A DNA stretch of 64,000 nt, taken from contig NZ_CP014544.1 of NCBI RefSeq assembly GCF_001586255.1, positions 2,449,501 to 2,513,500 on the forward strand. The letters are read 5' to 3'. The notes beneath the pieces were generated by a model. That model worked only from the letters and a program-made list of their open reading frames with translations, did not search any database and was not told the DNA's origin. This document shows, piece after piece, positions 26,006 to 32,776 of this stretch (position 1 is its first letter; the number at the start of each line of letters is the position of its first letter). The position numbers and the translations under genes are program-made. The stretch comes from Zhongshania aliphaticivorans. GTDB lineage: Bacteria > Pseudomonadota > Gammaproteobacteria > Pseudomonadales > Spongiibacteraceae.

Positions 26006-26518
26006 ATGTTGAAGTACTCTGTAATTCCCCTGCTCGCGCTCTGTTCTGCAGTAGCGCAAGCTGACCATCGCCATTACAGCCACAGCACAACCCGCCTCGC
26101 TTGGGTAACTCAGGTAAGCCCAATTTACGAGCGTATTAGCTACTCAGTGCCTCGCGAGCAATGCTGGCAAGAAAGCGTTTCTTACGAACACCGCAGCAAT
26201 ACCGCACCAATTCTGGGCGCCATCATAGGCGGCGCCTTAGGTAATGAACTTGGTCATCACAAAAGTAATAAACGAGTAGGCACTGTGGTTGGTGCGGTGC
26301 TCGGTGCCAGTGTCGGCAGCGATATCTCGCGACGGCATCAAGGCCATCATTACGAAACGGTTGACCGCTGCGAAATTCAAAACCGCTACGAATGGCGAGA
26401 AGAAATAGTTGGCTACAATGTCAGCTACCGCTATCAAGGTGAGATTTATCACACCCGTTTACCCTATAATCCGGGTAAGCAGATTGAGATTGAAGTTAAT
26501 GTTACTCCCCGTGGATAA
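26006..26518 (+). CDS. Glycine-zipper outer-membrane protein (17 kDa antigen-like)
   Basis: The 170-residue product has a signal peptide ending at AQA and a GGAG ribosome site. A glycine-zipper segment APILGAIIGGALGNELG, followed by GTVVGAVLGASVGSDIS, is typical of Rick_17kDa_Anti / Gly-zipper_2TM proteins that sit in the outer membrane. It is not lipidated: there is no lipobox Cys. The mature N-terminus begins DHRHYSHS, closely like the DHRHSNS of the His-rich protein two genes away. It heads a probable operon with the PepSY protein and the two-component pair. Confidence 0.85.
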   Translation: MLKYSVIPLLALCSAVAQADHRHYSHSTTRLAWVTQVSPIYERISYSVPREQCWQESVSYEHRSNTAPILGAIIGGALGNELGHHKSNKRVGTVVGAVLGASVGSDISRRHQGHHYETVDRCEIQNRYEWREEIVGYNVSYRYQGEIYHTRLPYNPGKQIEIEVNVTPRG

Positions 26519-26539
26519 GGGCTGATGCCCGGGAATGTT

Positions 26540-26842
26540 ATGAGCAAATTAAAGTGGTGCAATGTTCTAGTATTCGTCAGCGCTACCGCACTGGCCACCA
26601 CCGCCAACAGTGACCCGCTGCGCGGCGCCAGCGGCGGTCGCTTCGGCTTACCTGAGCGACCTCAACTTGAACAGCGTTTAGACGCCTCCAGAGTTCGCGA
26701 CTCAATGACAGCCAACGAGGCAATTAATATTGCAGAGCAACGTTACGGCGGGCGAGCTGTTGGCGCAAAAAAGGTCGGTTCAGCCTATCGAGTCCGAATT
26801 CTACAAGACAACGGCAAAATCAAGAATGTCACGATTGATTGA
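26540..26842 (+). CDS. Small exported PepSY-like protein
   Basis: This is about 100 residues from ATG 26540; an in-frame ATG at 26525 is too close to its purine-rich site. A signal peptide ends near TANS. The C-terminal half, DSMTANEAINIAEQRYGGRAVGAKKVGSAYRVRILQDNGKIKNVTID, has the PepSY pattern (NEAINIAE... AYRVRIL..GK...V.ID). Such small PepSY proteins are often encoded next to PhoP/PhoQ-type systems, and are thought to influence sensing or protease inhibition. It lies between the glycine-zipper gene and the response regulator. Confidence 0.78.
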   Translation: MSKLKWCNVLVFVSATALATTANSDPLRGASGGRFGLPERPQLEQRLDASRVRDSMTANEAINIAEQRYGGRAVGAKKVGSAYRVRILQDNGKIKNVTID

Positions 26843-26861
26843 GCCCTGACGAGAACTATCT

Positions 26862-27545
26862 ATGCGCATACTACTTGTAGAAGATGAGCAGCTACTATTG
26901 GATCAACTCCGCCGCCAATTTGAGCAAGCTGGCTATGCCTGCGATTGTGCCAGCGACGGCAGCGAAGGCTTGTTTTTAGGGCAAGAAAACCCCTACGACC
27001 TAGCTGTAGTAGACCTCGGACTACCAAAGCTTGACGGAATTAGCGTCATAAAGCAGTGGCGTAGCAAAGGCCGAAAATTCCCCGTACTTATATTAACCGC
27101 CCGTGATCGCTGGCAAGACAAAGTAGAAGGCCTTGAATCAGGGGCCGATGACTATGTTGCCAAGCCCTTTCAAATAGAAGAGGTCATGGCAAGAGCCAAT
27201 GCCCTGATTCGACGCTCGGCCGGGTTCGCAAGTCCGAAAATGGAATTTGGCTGTATTACGATCGACACCGGCGCCAAACGCGCATTGTTGAATAACCAGG
27301 CCCTAGAGTTAACCGCTTACGAGTACAATGCCTTGGAGTATATGGCCATGCGCAGCGGACAGGTGGTCTCCAAAACGGACTTAACCGAACACCTGTACGA
27401 TCAGGACTTTGACCGCGACAGCAATGTTATTGAAGTGTTTATTGCCCGCCTACGTAAAAAAATTGACCCCGACAACACCTTAAAGCCGATCTCGACGCTT
27501 CGTGGCCGAGGCTACCGCTTTGAACTTGGCGAAACCCAACACTGA
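26862..27545 (+). CDS. PhoP-like OmpR-family response regulator
   Basis: The 227-residue protein has a receiver domain (phospho-acceptor Asp51 in LAVVDLGLPKLDG, Thr in LILTARD, Lys in VAKPFQIEE) and an OmpR/PhoB winged helix (LTAYEYNALEYMAMRSGQVVSKTDLTEHLYDQDFDRDSNVIEVFIARLRKKID, ending in STLRGRGYRF). Similarity is greatest to PhoP-type regulators. The cognate kinase begins 2 bases after its stop. Candidate binding repeats GTTCAG-N5-GTTCAG lie upstream of the local secreted-protein genes. Confidence 0.9.
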   Translation: MRILLVEDEQLLLDQLRRQFEQAGYACDCASDGSEGLFLGQENPYDLAVVDLGLPKLDGISVIKQWRSKGRKFPVLILTARDRWQDKVEGLESGADDYVAKPFQIEEVMARANALIRRSAGFASPKMEFGCITIDTGAKRALLNNQALELTAYEYNALEYMAMRSGQVVSKTDLTEHLYDQDFDRDSNVIEVFIARLRKKIDPDNTLKPISTLRGRGYRFELGETQH

Positions 27546-27547
27546 AC

Positions 27548-28882
27548 ATGCCGCGCACCCGCCCCAGTTCCATCACACGCCGTTTAATCATTGCCAGCCT
27601 TACCCTGATGCCAATATTACTGGGGGTAACCGGCATCGCAATAGACCGCGCCCACACCAATAGTTTAATGAGTGCGGAGCAGGAGCAATTGCGCCTACAA
27701 TTTTTTGGTTTACTTGGCGCCTTAGAATGGCAAGACGGCGAATTTGAGATGGGCGACCGACTTAAGGAGCCCCGTTTTTGGCAGTTCCGCTCAGGCCTTT
27801 ACGCTGAAATTCGTCGACGCGATAACTCAATAGTTTGGCGCTCAGTATCAAGTGACACGCTAAATCTGCCAGCACCGCAAAATATGCCACGCTCCGGTCA
27901 GGAATTTTTTGGCGAAGCGAAAATAAACCAAGAATCTTATTTTACATTTCACTACCATGCTATTTGGGAAACAGACAATGAAAATGAGGTTCCTCTCCTT
28001 TTCTCCCTTTACTCACAACAAAGCACACTGCTCAACGAGCTAAATAATTTTCGTCGTCAGATTAGCCTATGGCTTGGCCTCGTATTAATCATTTCGTCGG
28101 TCGTGAGCGCTGTTATTCTGTATTGGGGGCTACGCCCACTTCGACGACTTGCGAAAGACCTTCTCCGTCTAGAACAAGGTGACACTGTCCAGCTCAGCGA
28201 CAATTACCCAAGAGAGCTGCAAGGCATTACTCACAATCTTAATCAACTACTCAATAAAGAAAAGAAGCAGAGAGAGCGTTACCGCAACACCCTCGCGGAT
28301 CTCGCTCACAGCCTTAAAACTCCACTAGCCGTACTTAAATCTGGCAGTAGCGACAGCAATGCGGTGAATGAACAAATTACCCGCATGGACAATATAATTA
28401 ACTACCAGCTTAAGCGCGCAGTAAGCAGCGGCAAACAGAAATTGAGCAGTAAAACCCGTGTTCAATCACTAGTAAATCGCCTTAATCAATCTCTTGAAAA
28501 AGTCTATCGCGACAAATCAATACAATTTCAAAACTTATTAAAACTCGATTTAACGCTGGCCATAGATGAGCAAGATGCCATGGAATTATTTGGCAACCTT
28601 TTGGACAATGCCTGCAAGGCCTGCCAACACAAGATCGTAATTAGCGCCGCTGAAACACCTCTGCTATGCCATATATACATAGACGATGATGGCCTTGGCA
28701 TGAGCGAACTGCAGCGCGAGACTCTCATACAAAGAGGGCTGCGTGGGGATCAATACGGACAAGGACACGGTCTAGGCCTTGCTATTGTTAGAGACATCAT
28801 TGACAGCTATGAAGGCGAACTGAGCTTTGAGCAATCTACACTCGGCGGCTTGCAAACTAAGATCACCTTAGCAAAATCATAA
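27548..28882 (+). CDS. PhoQ-like sensor histidine kinase
   Basis: The protein is 444 residues with two membrane segments (LIIASLTLMPILLGVTGIAI and LGLVLIISSVVSAVILYWGL) flanking a periplasmic sensor domain of about 130 residues. A HAMP-like linker leads to a HisKA box DLAHSLKTPLAVLKS, then HATPase motifs NLLDNACKAC, DDDGLGMS and GQGHGLGLAIVRDI. The H-S-L-K-T-P box, lacking the usual E after H, is characteristic of PhoQ-family kinases. PhoQ senses low Mg2+, acid or cationic peptides; whether this one does is not shown. A terminator follows. Confidence 0.88.
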   Translation: MPRTRPSSITRRLIIASLTLMPILLGVTGIAIDRAHTNSLMSAEQEQLRLQFFGLLGALEWQDGEFEMGDRLKEPRFWQFRSGLYAEIRRRDNSIVWRSVSSDTLNLPAPQNMPRSGQEFFGEAKINQESYFTFHYHAIWETDNENEVPLLFSLYSQQSTLLNELNNFRRQISLWLGLVLIISSVVSAVILYWGLRPLRRLAKDLLRLEQGDTVQLSDNYPRELQGITHNLNQLLNKEKKQRERYRNTLADLAHSLKTPLAVLKSGSSDSNAVNEQITRMDNIINYQLKRAVSSGKQKLSSKTRVQSLVNRLNQSLEKVYRDKSIQFQNLLKLDLTLAIDEQDAMELFGNLLDNACKACQHKIVISAAETPLLCHIYIDDDGLGMSELQRETLIQRGLRGDQYGQGHGLGLAIVRDIIDSYEGELSFEQSTLGGLQTKITLAKS

Positions 28883-28898
28883 ACGCCTACCACAAACC

Positions 28899-28930
28899 AA
28901 AAGGGCCGCTTATTACCAGCGGCCCTTTTA
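28899..28930. terminator. Bidirectional terminator after the phoQ-like gene
   Basis: A 12-bp stem (28899-28910 with 28918-28929) has a 7-base loop, with A run before and T run after. It serves the kinase gene on the plus strand and the repeat-protein gene on the minus strand. Confidence 0.85.
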
Positions 28931-28970
28931 TCATACGCAATCACCTTAAATAGCAGATGACTGAGCCCCC

Positions 28971-29486
28971 TTAGATAGGCAGCAGCGCAAGTGGGTCAAC
29001 AGGCAGGCCGGGCAAACCAGGCAAGCTAGGAACGCCAGGCAATCCACCGCCAAGCAATGCCAGTGGGTCTACTGGCAAACCAGGAAGACCGGGCAGGCTT
29101 GGCAAGCCACCACCCAATAGCGACAGTGGATCTACTGGCAGGCCAGGAAGACCAGGCAAACTTGGTAAACCGCCACCCAATAGCGACAGCGGATCTACTG
29201 GCAGGCCAGGAAGACCAGGCAAACTTGGTAAACCGCCACCCAATAGCGACAGCGGATCTACTGGCAAGCCAGGAACACCAGGCAGACTTGGTAAACCGCC
29301 GCCAACCAGTGACAGCGGATCTACTGGCAGACCAGGAAGCGCTGGCAAGCCTGGTAGGCCGCCTAATTGCGCGTCAACTGTGCTCAAAACATCAATCACT
29401 GGCGCAAGTGGGCCAGCAAGGCCAAGGCTGCTACCAGAGACCAATGTCACAGCAATCGCTAATTTCTTGAATTTCGTGATTTCCAT
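28971..29486 (-). CDS. Secreted LPVDP tandem-repeat protein (small paralogue)
   Basis: This is a 171-residue exported protein, starting at ATG 29486 behind a GGGG site. A signal peptide ends near GLAGP, then APVIDVLSTVDAQLGGLPGLPALPG leads into repeats of 21 residues (LPVDPLSLLGGGLPSLPGLPG). There are six LPVDP copies and the protein stops inside the last. It has no cysteines and no recognisable enzyme domain. The Leu-Pro-Gly composition suggests an extended or fibre-like surface or matrix protein. The signal and first mature residues (LAGPLAPVID) are shared with the larger paralogue at 32777-34057. It lies downstream of a TpsB transporter and an OmpA protein and has its own upstream CRP-like site. 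Function unknown. Confidence 0.85.
   Translation of the reverse strand: MEITKFKKLAIAVTLVSGSSLGLAGPLAPVIDVLSTVDAQLGGLPGLPALPGLPVDPLSLVGGGLPSLPGVPGLPVDPLSLLGGGLPSLPGLPGLPVDPLSLLGGGLPSLPGLPGLPVDPLSLLGGGLPSLPGLPGLPVDPLALLGGGLPGVPSLPGLPGLPVDPLALLPI
29000..29386. repeat. 63-bp in-frame tandem repeats
   Basis: Unit boundaries recur every 63 bp at 29072, 29135, 29198, 29261 and 29324. The 29135 and 29198 units are nearly identical, and a 72-bp variant unit lies at the coding 3' end. Each unit encodes 21 residues, so gain or loss of units keeps the frame. Confidence 0.9.
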
Positions 29487-29613
29487 AATTTCCCCTAAAA
29501 ATAAACAGTTAAGCAAAAATACTTATTATTTAAGCGACACTATTTCACTTATTACTAAAAGTTAATAGGCCGCGACCGCACATTGATAGTACGTATTAAC
29601 ACCTACGTCTAGG

Positions 29614-29629
29614 CGTGACTTAGATCACA
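29614..29629 (-). promoter_or_regulatory. CRP/Vfr-like binding site upstream of the small repeat-protein gene
   Basis: The minus strand reads TGTGA-TCTAAG-TCACG, nine of ten core positions of TGTGA-N6-TCACA and 13 of 16 of the ideal CRP site. Its centre is about 135 bp upstream of the ATG at 29486. A counterpart lies upstream of the paralogue at 34176-34191. Confidence 0.65.
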
Positions 29630-29775
29630 AAAAAAGCGGGAGAAAATCAAATAACAGCGCTCTACGACACGGAGCTATGGGACTGCGCACTATTGATATG
29701 TGCATATTAAAATCAGAGGTCCACAGCGCTCGTTTATCGGCGTGAAGCACTTAAAGGGGAATATGTCAGAAGAAA

Positions 29776-29799
29776 GGCATCTCAGCGACTTGAGATGCC
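29776..29799 (-). terminator. Terminator of the TpsB gene
   Basis: A 9-bp stem (29776-29784 with 29791-29799), loop of 6, is followed on the minus strand by TTTCTTCT. It is 10 bases past the TpsB stop, so the small repeat gene beyond it is probably transcribed separately. Confidence 0.7.
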
Positions 29800-29809
29800 C
29801 TTATCGCGA

Positions 29810-31543
29810 TTAAAAGCTCAGTTTTAGTCGCCAAAAAAAGTCCACTTCCAATGCCGATAGCGACTTTTCGTCTAGATTGTCATCGTACATTGGTGTTGCC
29901 GCGATCAGCTCAGTTTCAAAGGTTTTGCCAAGTTCCAGTTTCACACTAAACCCGGCATCCGCAATCGCGCGCACGTCGCCTGCACTCCCGGCAGCATCCT
30001 CGTACCAAGCTTGCCCGTACTCCACAAAAACGACGGGCGTAAAATTCAGCCCCGCAAAGGGAAGCCCATTACTCTCTAGCGCAAGCTTCGTGTACAAACC
30101 TGAATCACCGACCAAGACACCCGGTAAATAGGCACTAAGGCCACTGCCGCCACCCAAAAAGAACTGCTGCTGCAGCGGCAACTGCTTATTATCAGAGTAT
30201 TGACTAATAACATCCCACTTTACACTGGCCCAGTCGGCAACGGCCATTTTCAAGCCACCACGGGGTTTAAAGATAAGAAACTCGCCAGTCCGCCGCCCGG
30301 TGGCGACAACGCCTTCCCGACTATCAGTTCCCAGTGTTCCGGCGTCTGCCTCTAACCCCGCCTCAAGCAAGCCCTGTGCAGTTAATTGGGTGCCGAAGCC
30401 GAACAAGCGCATCACCTTGGTGTACTTCACCCCCAACTCTAAGCTTGTGTGGGGCTCATCTAAGGCAAGGCCATAATCCTTTACCTCAATATAGCTATCA
30501 ATTTTCTCTAAGCGCTGGGATGTCGTCAGACGTTGAAAACTGTCGCTGGAGATTACCTGCTCGCCACTGAAGGCAATCGATTTTGTTTCAGAATATAAAT
30601 TAAGGGTTGTATTCGTTCCGTCCGGTGAAGGAAAAAGTGGTGTGCCGCTACCAAGCCCGTTTAAATCCAAGCCCAGCAGCGCCTCACTGACATCGCAAAT
30701 TAGCGCTAAAGTACATAGTCCCGTCGAGTTTCCGCCAGCATCTCCGCCCACATCACCCGTCAAAGAAACATCTGCATCTCTAGCGTACTCGATATACCGC
30801 GCCTCTAAACCATAGAGGCCGAAACTGCTCGGGTAGTTCAAGCGAAAGGTATAACCGTCGTAATAATCACCACCATTGACCTCCCCCAATTCTGTTAGCG
30901 CCCGATCATAGGAAAATAAGGCCTCAACACCGGATTTAAAGTCATGTTTGAGGCTCGCATTGCCAAAGTAGCGGCCAAGAAACCGATTACCAAAATTATT
31001 CACGCTAAAATCAAGGTCGGTGCTGTCATAGTCGGCTTTGGGCTTTTCGGTGAACACGAGAGTATAGGCTTCCGGATCCCCCCCCACTTGGTAGCTAACG
31101 GCGTAATCCAAACCAGCGCGATCACTCTTCAAATTTGCCAGCACCTGCTTACTGCCAAACTCCGATTTTTGTAAGTCTTTGTCACCAATCAAAGTCGAAA
31201 AATACGGGTAAATATTATCAGGCGCCTTCACCGCCGCTAATTTCCCGTTAATAACATGAGCAAAGATTGTGTTTTCGCGTTGCGCAAAATAGACCGTCAC
31301 CAATAAATGACCTAGTTGGTAATAAGCTTGATTTAGTGCACTCACCGCCTGCGCGGGCGACTGCGCGGCGCTCATAATCATGTCCAGCTGTTCACGACTT
31401 AGGTAGCGATTACCTGAAATTTTTAAGGTGTAATCGCCTATATTAACGTCGACAATATTTTCAGAATGCAGAGCGGCGTATTGCTCTATGCGCTCCGCTG
31501 TTGACGCCTGCGGCGGTATTACTGGCGGTAAATCAATAGCCAT
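29810..31543 (-). CDS. TpsB-type outer-membrane transporter (FhaC/ShlB-like) without a visible signal peptide
   Basis: The product is 577 residues. After MAIDLPPVIPPQASTAERIEQ comes a POTRA-like domain (VNIGDYTLKISGNRYLSREQLDMIMSAA ... YYQLGHLLVTVYF ... IFAHVINGKLAAVKA) and a 16-stranded-barrel-type domain (DLDFSVNNFGNRFLGRYFGNASL ... QQQFFLGGGSGLSAYLPGVLVGDSGLYTKLAL) ending FFWRLKLSF. This is the ShlB/FhaC/HecB architecture of two-partner secretion. The start has a GGAG site. An in-frame TAA lies eight codons upstream, so no signal peptide can be added; the protein begins where a mature TpsB would. No TpsA with a TPS domain is nearby. The candidate cargoes are the flanking repeat proteins. 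It is 22 bases after the OmpA gene. Confidence 0.86.
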   Translation of the reverse strand: MAIDLPPVIPPQASTAERIEQYAALHSENIVDVNIGDYTLKISGNRYLSREQLDMIMSAAQSPAQAVSALNQAYYQLGHLLVTVYFAQRENTIFAHVINGKLAAVKAPDNIYPYFSTLIGDKDLQKSEFGSKQVLANLKSDRAGLDYAVSYQVGGDPEAYTLVFTEKPKADYDSTDLDFSVNNFGNRFLGRYFGNASLKHDFKSGVEALFSYDRALTELGEVNGGDYYDGYTFRLNYPSSFGLYGLEARYIEYARDADVSLTGDVGGDAGGNSTGLCTLALICDVSEALLGLDLNGLGSGTPLFPSPDGTNTTLNLYSETKSIAFSGEQVISSDSFQRLTTSQRLEKIDSYIEVKDYGLALDEPHTSLELGVKYTKVMRLFGFGTQLTAQGLLEAGLEADAGTLGTDSREGVVATGRRTGEFLIFKPRGGLKMAVADWASVKWDVISQYSDNKQLPLQQQFFLGGGSGLSAYLPGVLVGDSGLYTKLALESNGLPFAGLNFTPVVFVEYGQAWYEDAAGSAGDVRAIADAGFSVKLELGKTFETELIAATPMYDDNLDEKSLSALEVDFFWRLKLSF

Positions 31544-31565
31544 AATGTCTCCATTCCTATTTTAC

Positions 31566-32543
31566 TCAGTACTGAGCTTTATTCTTTATTACAACGAGCT
31601 CTACTCGCCTATTCCGCGCTCGGGCATCTGCCAAGGCCTGGCCAGCAAGCCCATCAACACTTATTAGCGGGCGACTTTCGCCATATCCTGTAACAACAAG
31701 CATCCCTACGGGAACGCCTTCGGCGAGAAAATAGTTTTTTACGGCATCAGCACGACGTTCTGACAGGCGCTGATTATAGCGCTCACTTCCCAGATCATCA
31801 GTATGGCCGGAGATTTCAAACTTAAGTTTTGGATTTTCTTTAAGGATTCGTGCCGCCTGGCGGAGTGTCGCAACAGACGATGTTGTCAACAACGCGGTAT
31901 CCACAGCGAATGTCACGCCGTGCAACTCTAAAGGAGCTGTCATATCAAGATGGCAGCCCGAGGGCAACACCATTACATTAGCGGGGGAGTTAGGGCACTG
32001 GTCTTGGCTATCGCAAACGCTGTCATGATCTTTATCGATGCAGCGATAAGCACCAGCTTTAGAAACTCCACCCAAAGAATCCGTTTTTGAGCTTGGCACT
32101 CTGTCTTTACTATTATCAAAACTGCTTCCCGAACCGTCGCTGGCACCGGGCAACTCAATGGTTAAAACAGTGGGATCAACATTACCGCCGCTCGCTGTAT
32201 CTTGTAAAAACTCAAGAACAGCGCCTTGAGAGTCGCCTATACCCAATAATGGCGCTAACGCACCACCCGCCGGATCGTCGGCAACCGGAGCGCCCAGTAA
32301 CAAGATATCTTGACCGCTAATACTCACACCAAGAAGCGCACTGTCGCCGAGCACTTCAACACCCAATAAATTATTAAAGCCGTCGCCCCCACCACTAAGC
32401 AAATCCACATCCGACAAGGCACCATTAACTGGCGCAGTGAGTGAGCTTCCTAATAATTCAACATTAACTAGTTGCGCACGTAAAAACGGCGACATCGCGA
32501 CAACGCTAATCATTAATAAAAGTAACCGCGCTAATCGAGCCAA
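31566..32543 (-). CDS. OmpA-family protein with thrombospondin type 3 calcium repeat
   Basis: The 325-residue protein starts at TTG, which gives a good signal peptide (LARLLLLMISVVAMSPFLRA). The first 150 mature residues are Leu/Gly/Asp-rich and unlike known domains. A TSP3-type calcium repeat follows (DKDHDSVCDSQDQCPNSP, with paired Cys) and then a peptidoglycan-binding OmpA_C domain (VTFAVDTALLTTSSVATL ... FEISGHTDDLGSERYNQRLSERRADAVKNYF ... GYGESRP ... RNRRVELVV). It would anchor an outer-membrane complex to the cell wall. It is in one unit with the TpsB gene downstream and lies between two repeat-protein genes. Confidence 0.87.
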   Translation of the reverse strand: MARLARLLLLMISVVAMSPFLRAQLVNVELLGSSLTAPVNGALSDVDLLSGGGDGFNNLLGVEVLGDSALLGVSISGQDILLLGAPVADDPAGGALAPLLGIGDSQGAVLEFLQDTASGGNVDPTVLTIELPGASDGSGSSFDNSKDRVPSSKTDSLGGVSKAGAYRCIDKDHDSVCDSQDQCPNSPANVMVLPSGCHLDMTAPLELHGVTFAVDTALLTTSSVATLRQAARILKENPKLKFEISGHTDDLGSERYNQRLSERRADAVKNYFLAEGVPVGMLVVTGYGESRPLISVDGLAGQALADARARNRRVELVVIKNKAQY

Positions 32544-32681
32544 AAGAGGGATTCACTCCGCATTAAAAGCAAATAAGGCACCATAAAACCAAGCTGAGCT
32601 CTGTTCCCGCATCACGCATGGCAAGTTATTCACAGTATATCTCTAGTGTGGCATAACATCACGGCTTTACCAAACAGCAAA

Positions 32682-32711
32682 AAGCCAGCCTTTAACAGAA
32701 AAGGCTGGCTT
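32682..32711 (-). terminator. Terminator of the large repeat-protein gene
   Basis: A perfect 11-bp stem (32682-32692 with 32701-32711) has an 8-base loop and, on the minus strand, ends in a run of five T. It lies 66 bases past the stop of the large repeat gene. Confidence 0.85.
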
Positions 32712-32776
32712 AAAACACACTATTTTCAATCAATCACAATTCCCAAAATACCCTATAAATATAGAGATTCGTGCAA

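Larger units (their letters stand above)
29487..29809. other. Intergenic region upstream of the small repeat-protein gene
   Basis: This stretch of about 320 bases has no gene that can be supported. It holds the CRP-like site at 29614-29629, an AT-rich promoter-like area near 29510-29565, and the terminator of the TpsB gene at its far end (29776-29799). Confidence 0.6.

Noticed and set aside
29057-29470. Open reading frame of 137 codons opposite the small repeat gene
   Set aside because: It is a periodic shadow of the 63-bp repeats; the minus-strand frame has a signal peptide, ribosome site and regular repeats, this one does not.
32647-32663. Possible third CRP site (TGTGG-N7-TCACG)
   Set aside because: Spacing is 7 instead of 6 and one core base differs, so it falls short of the two accepted sites.
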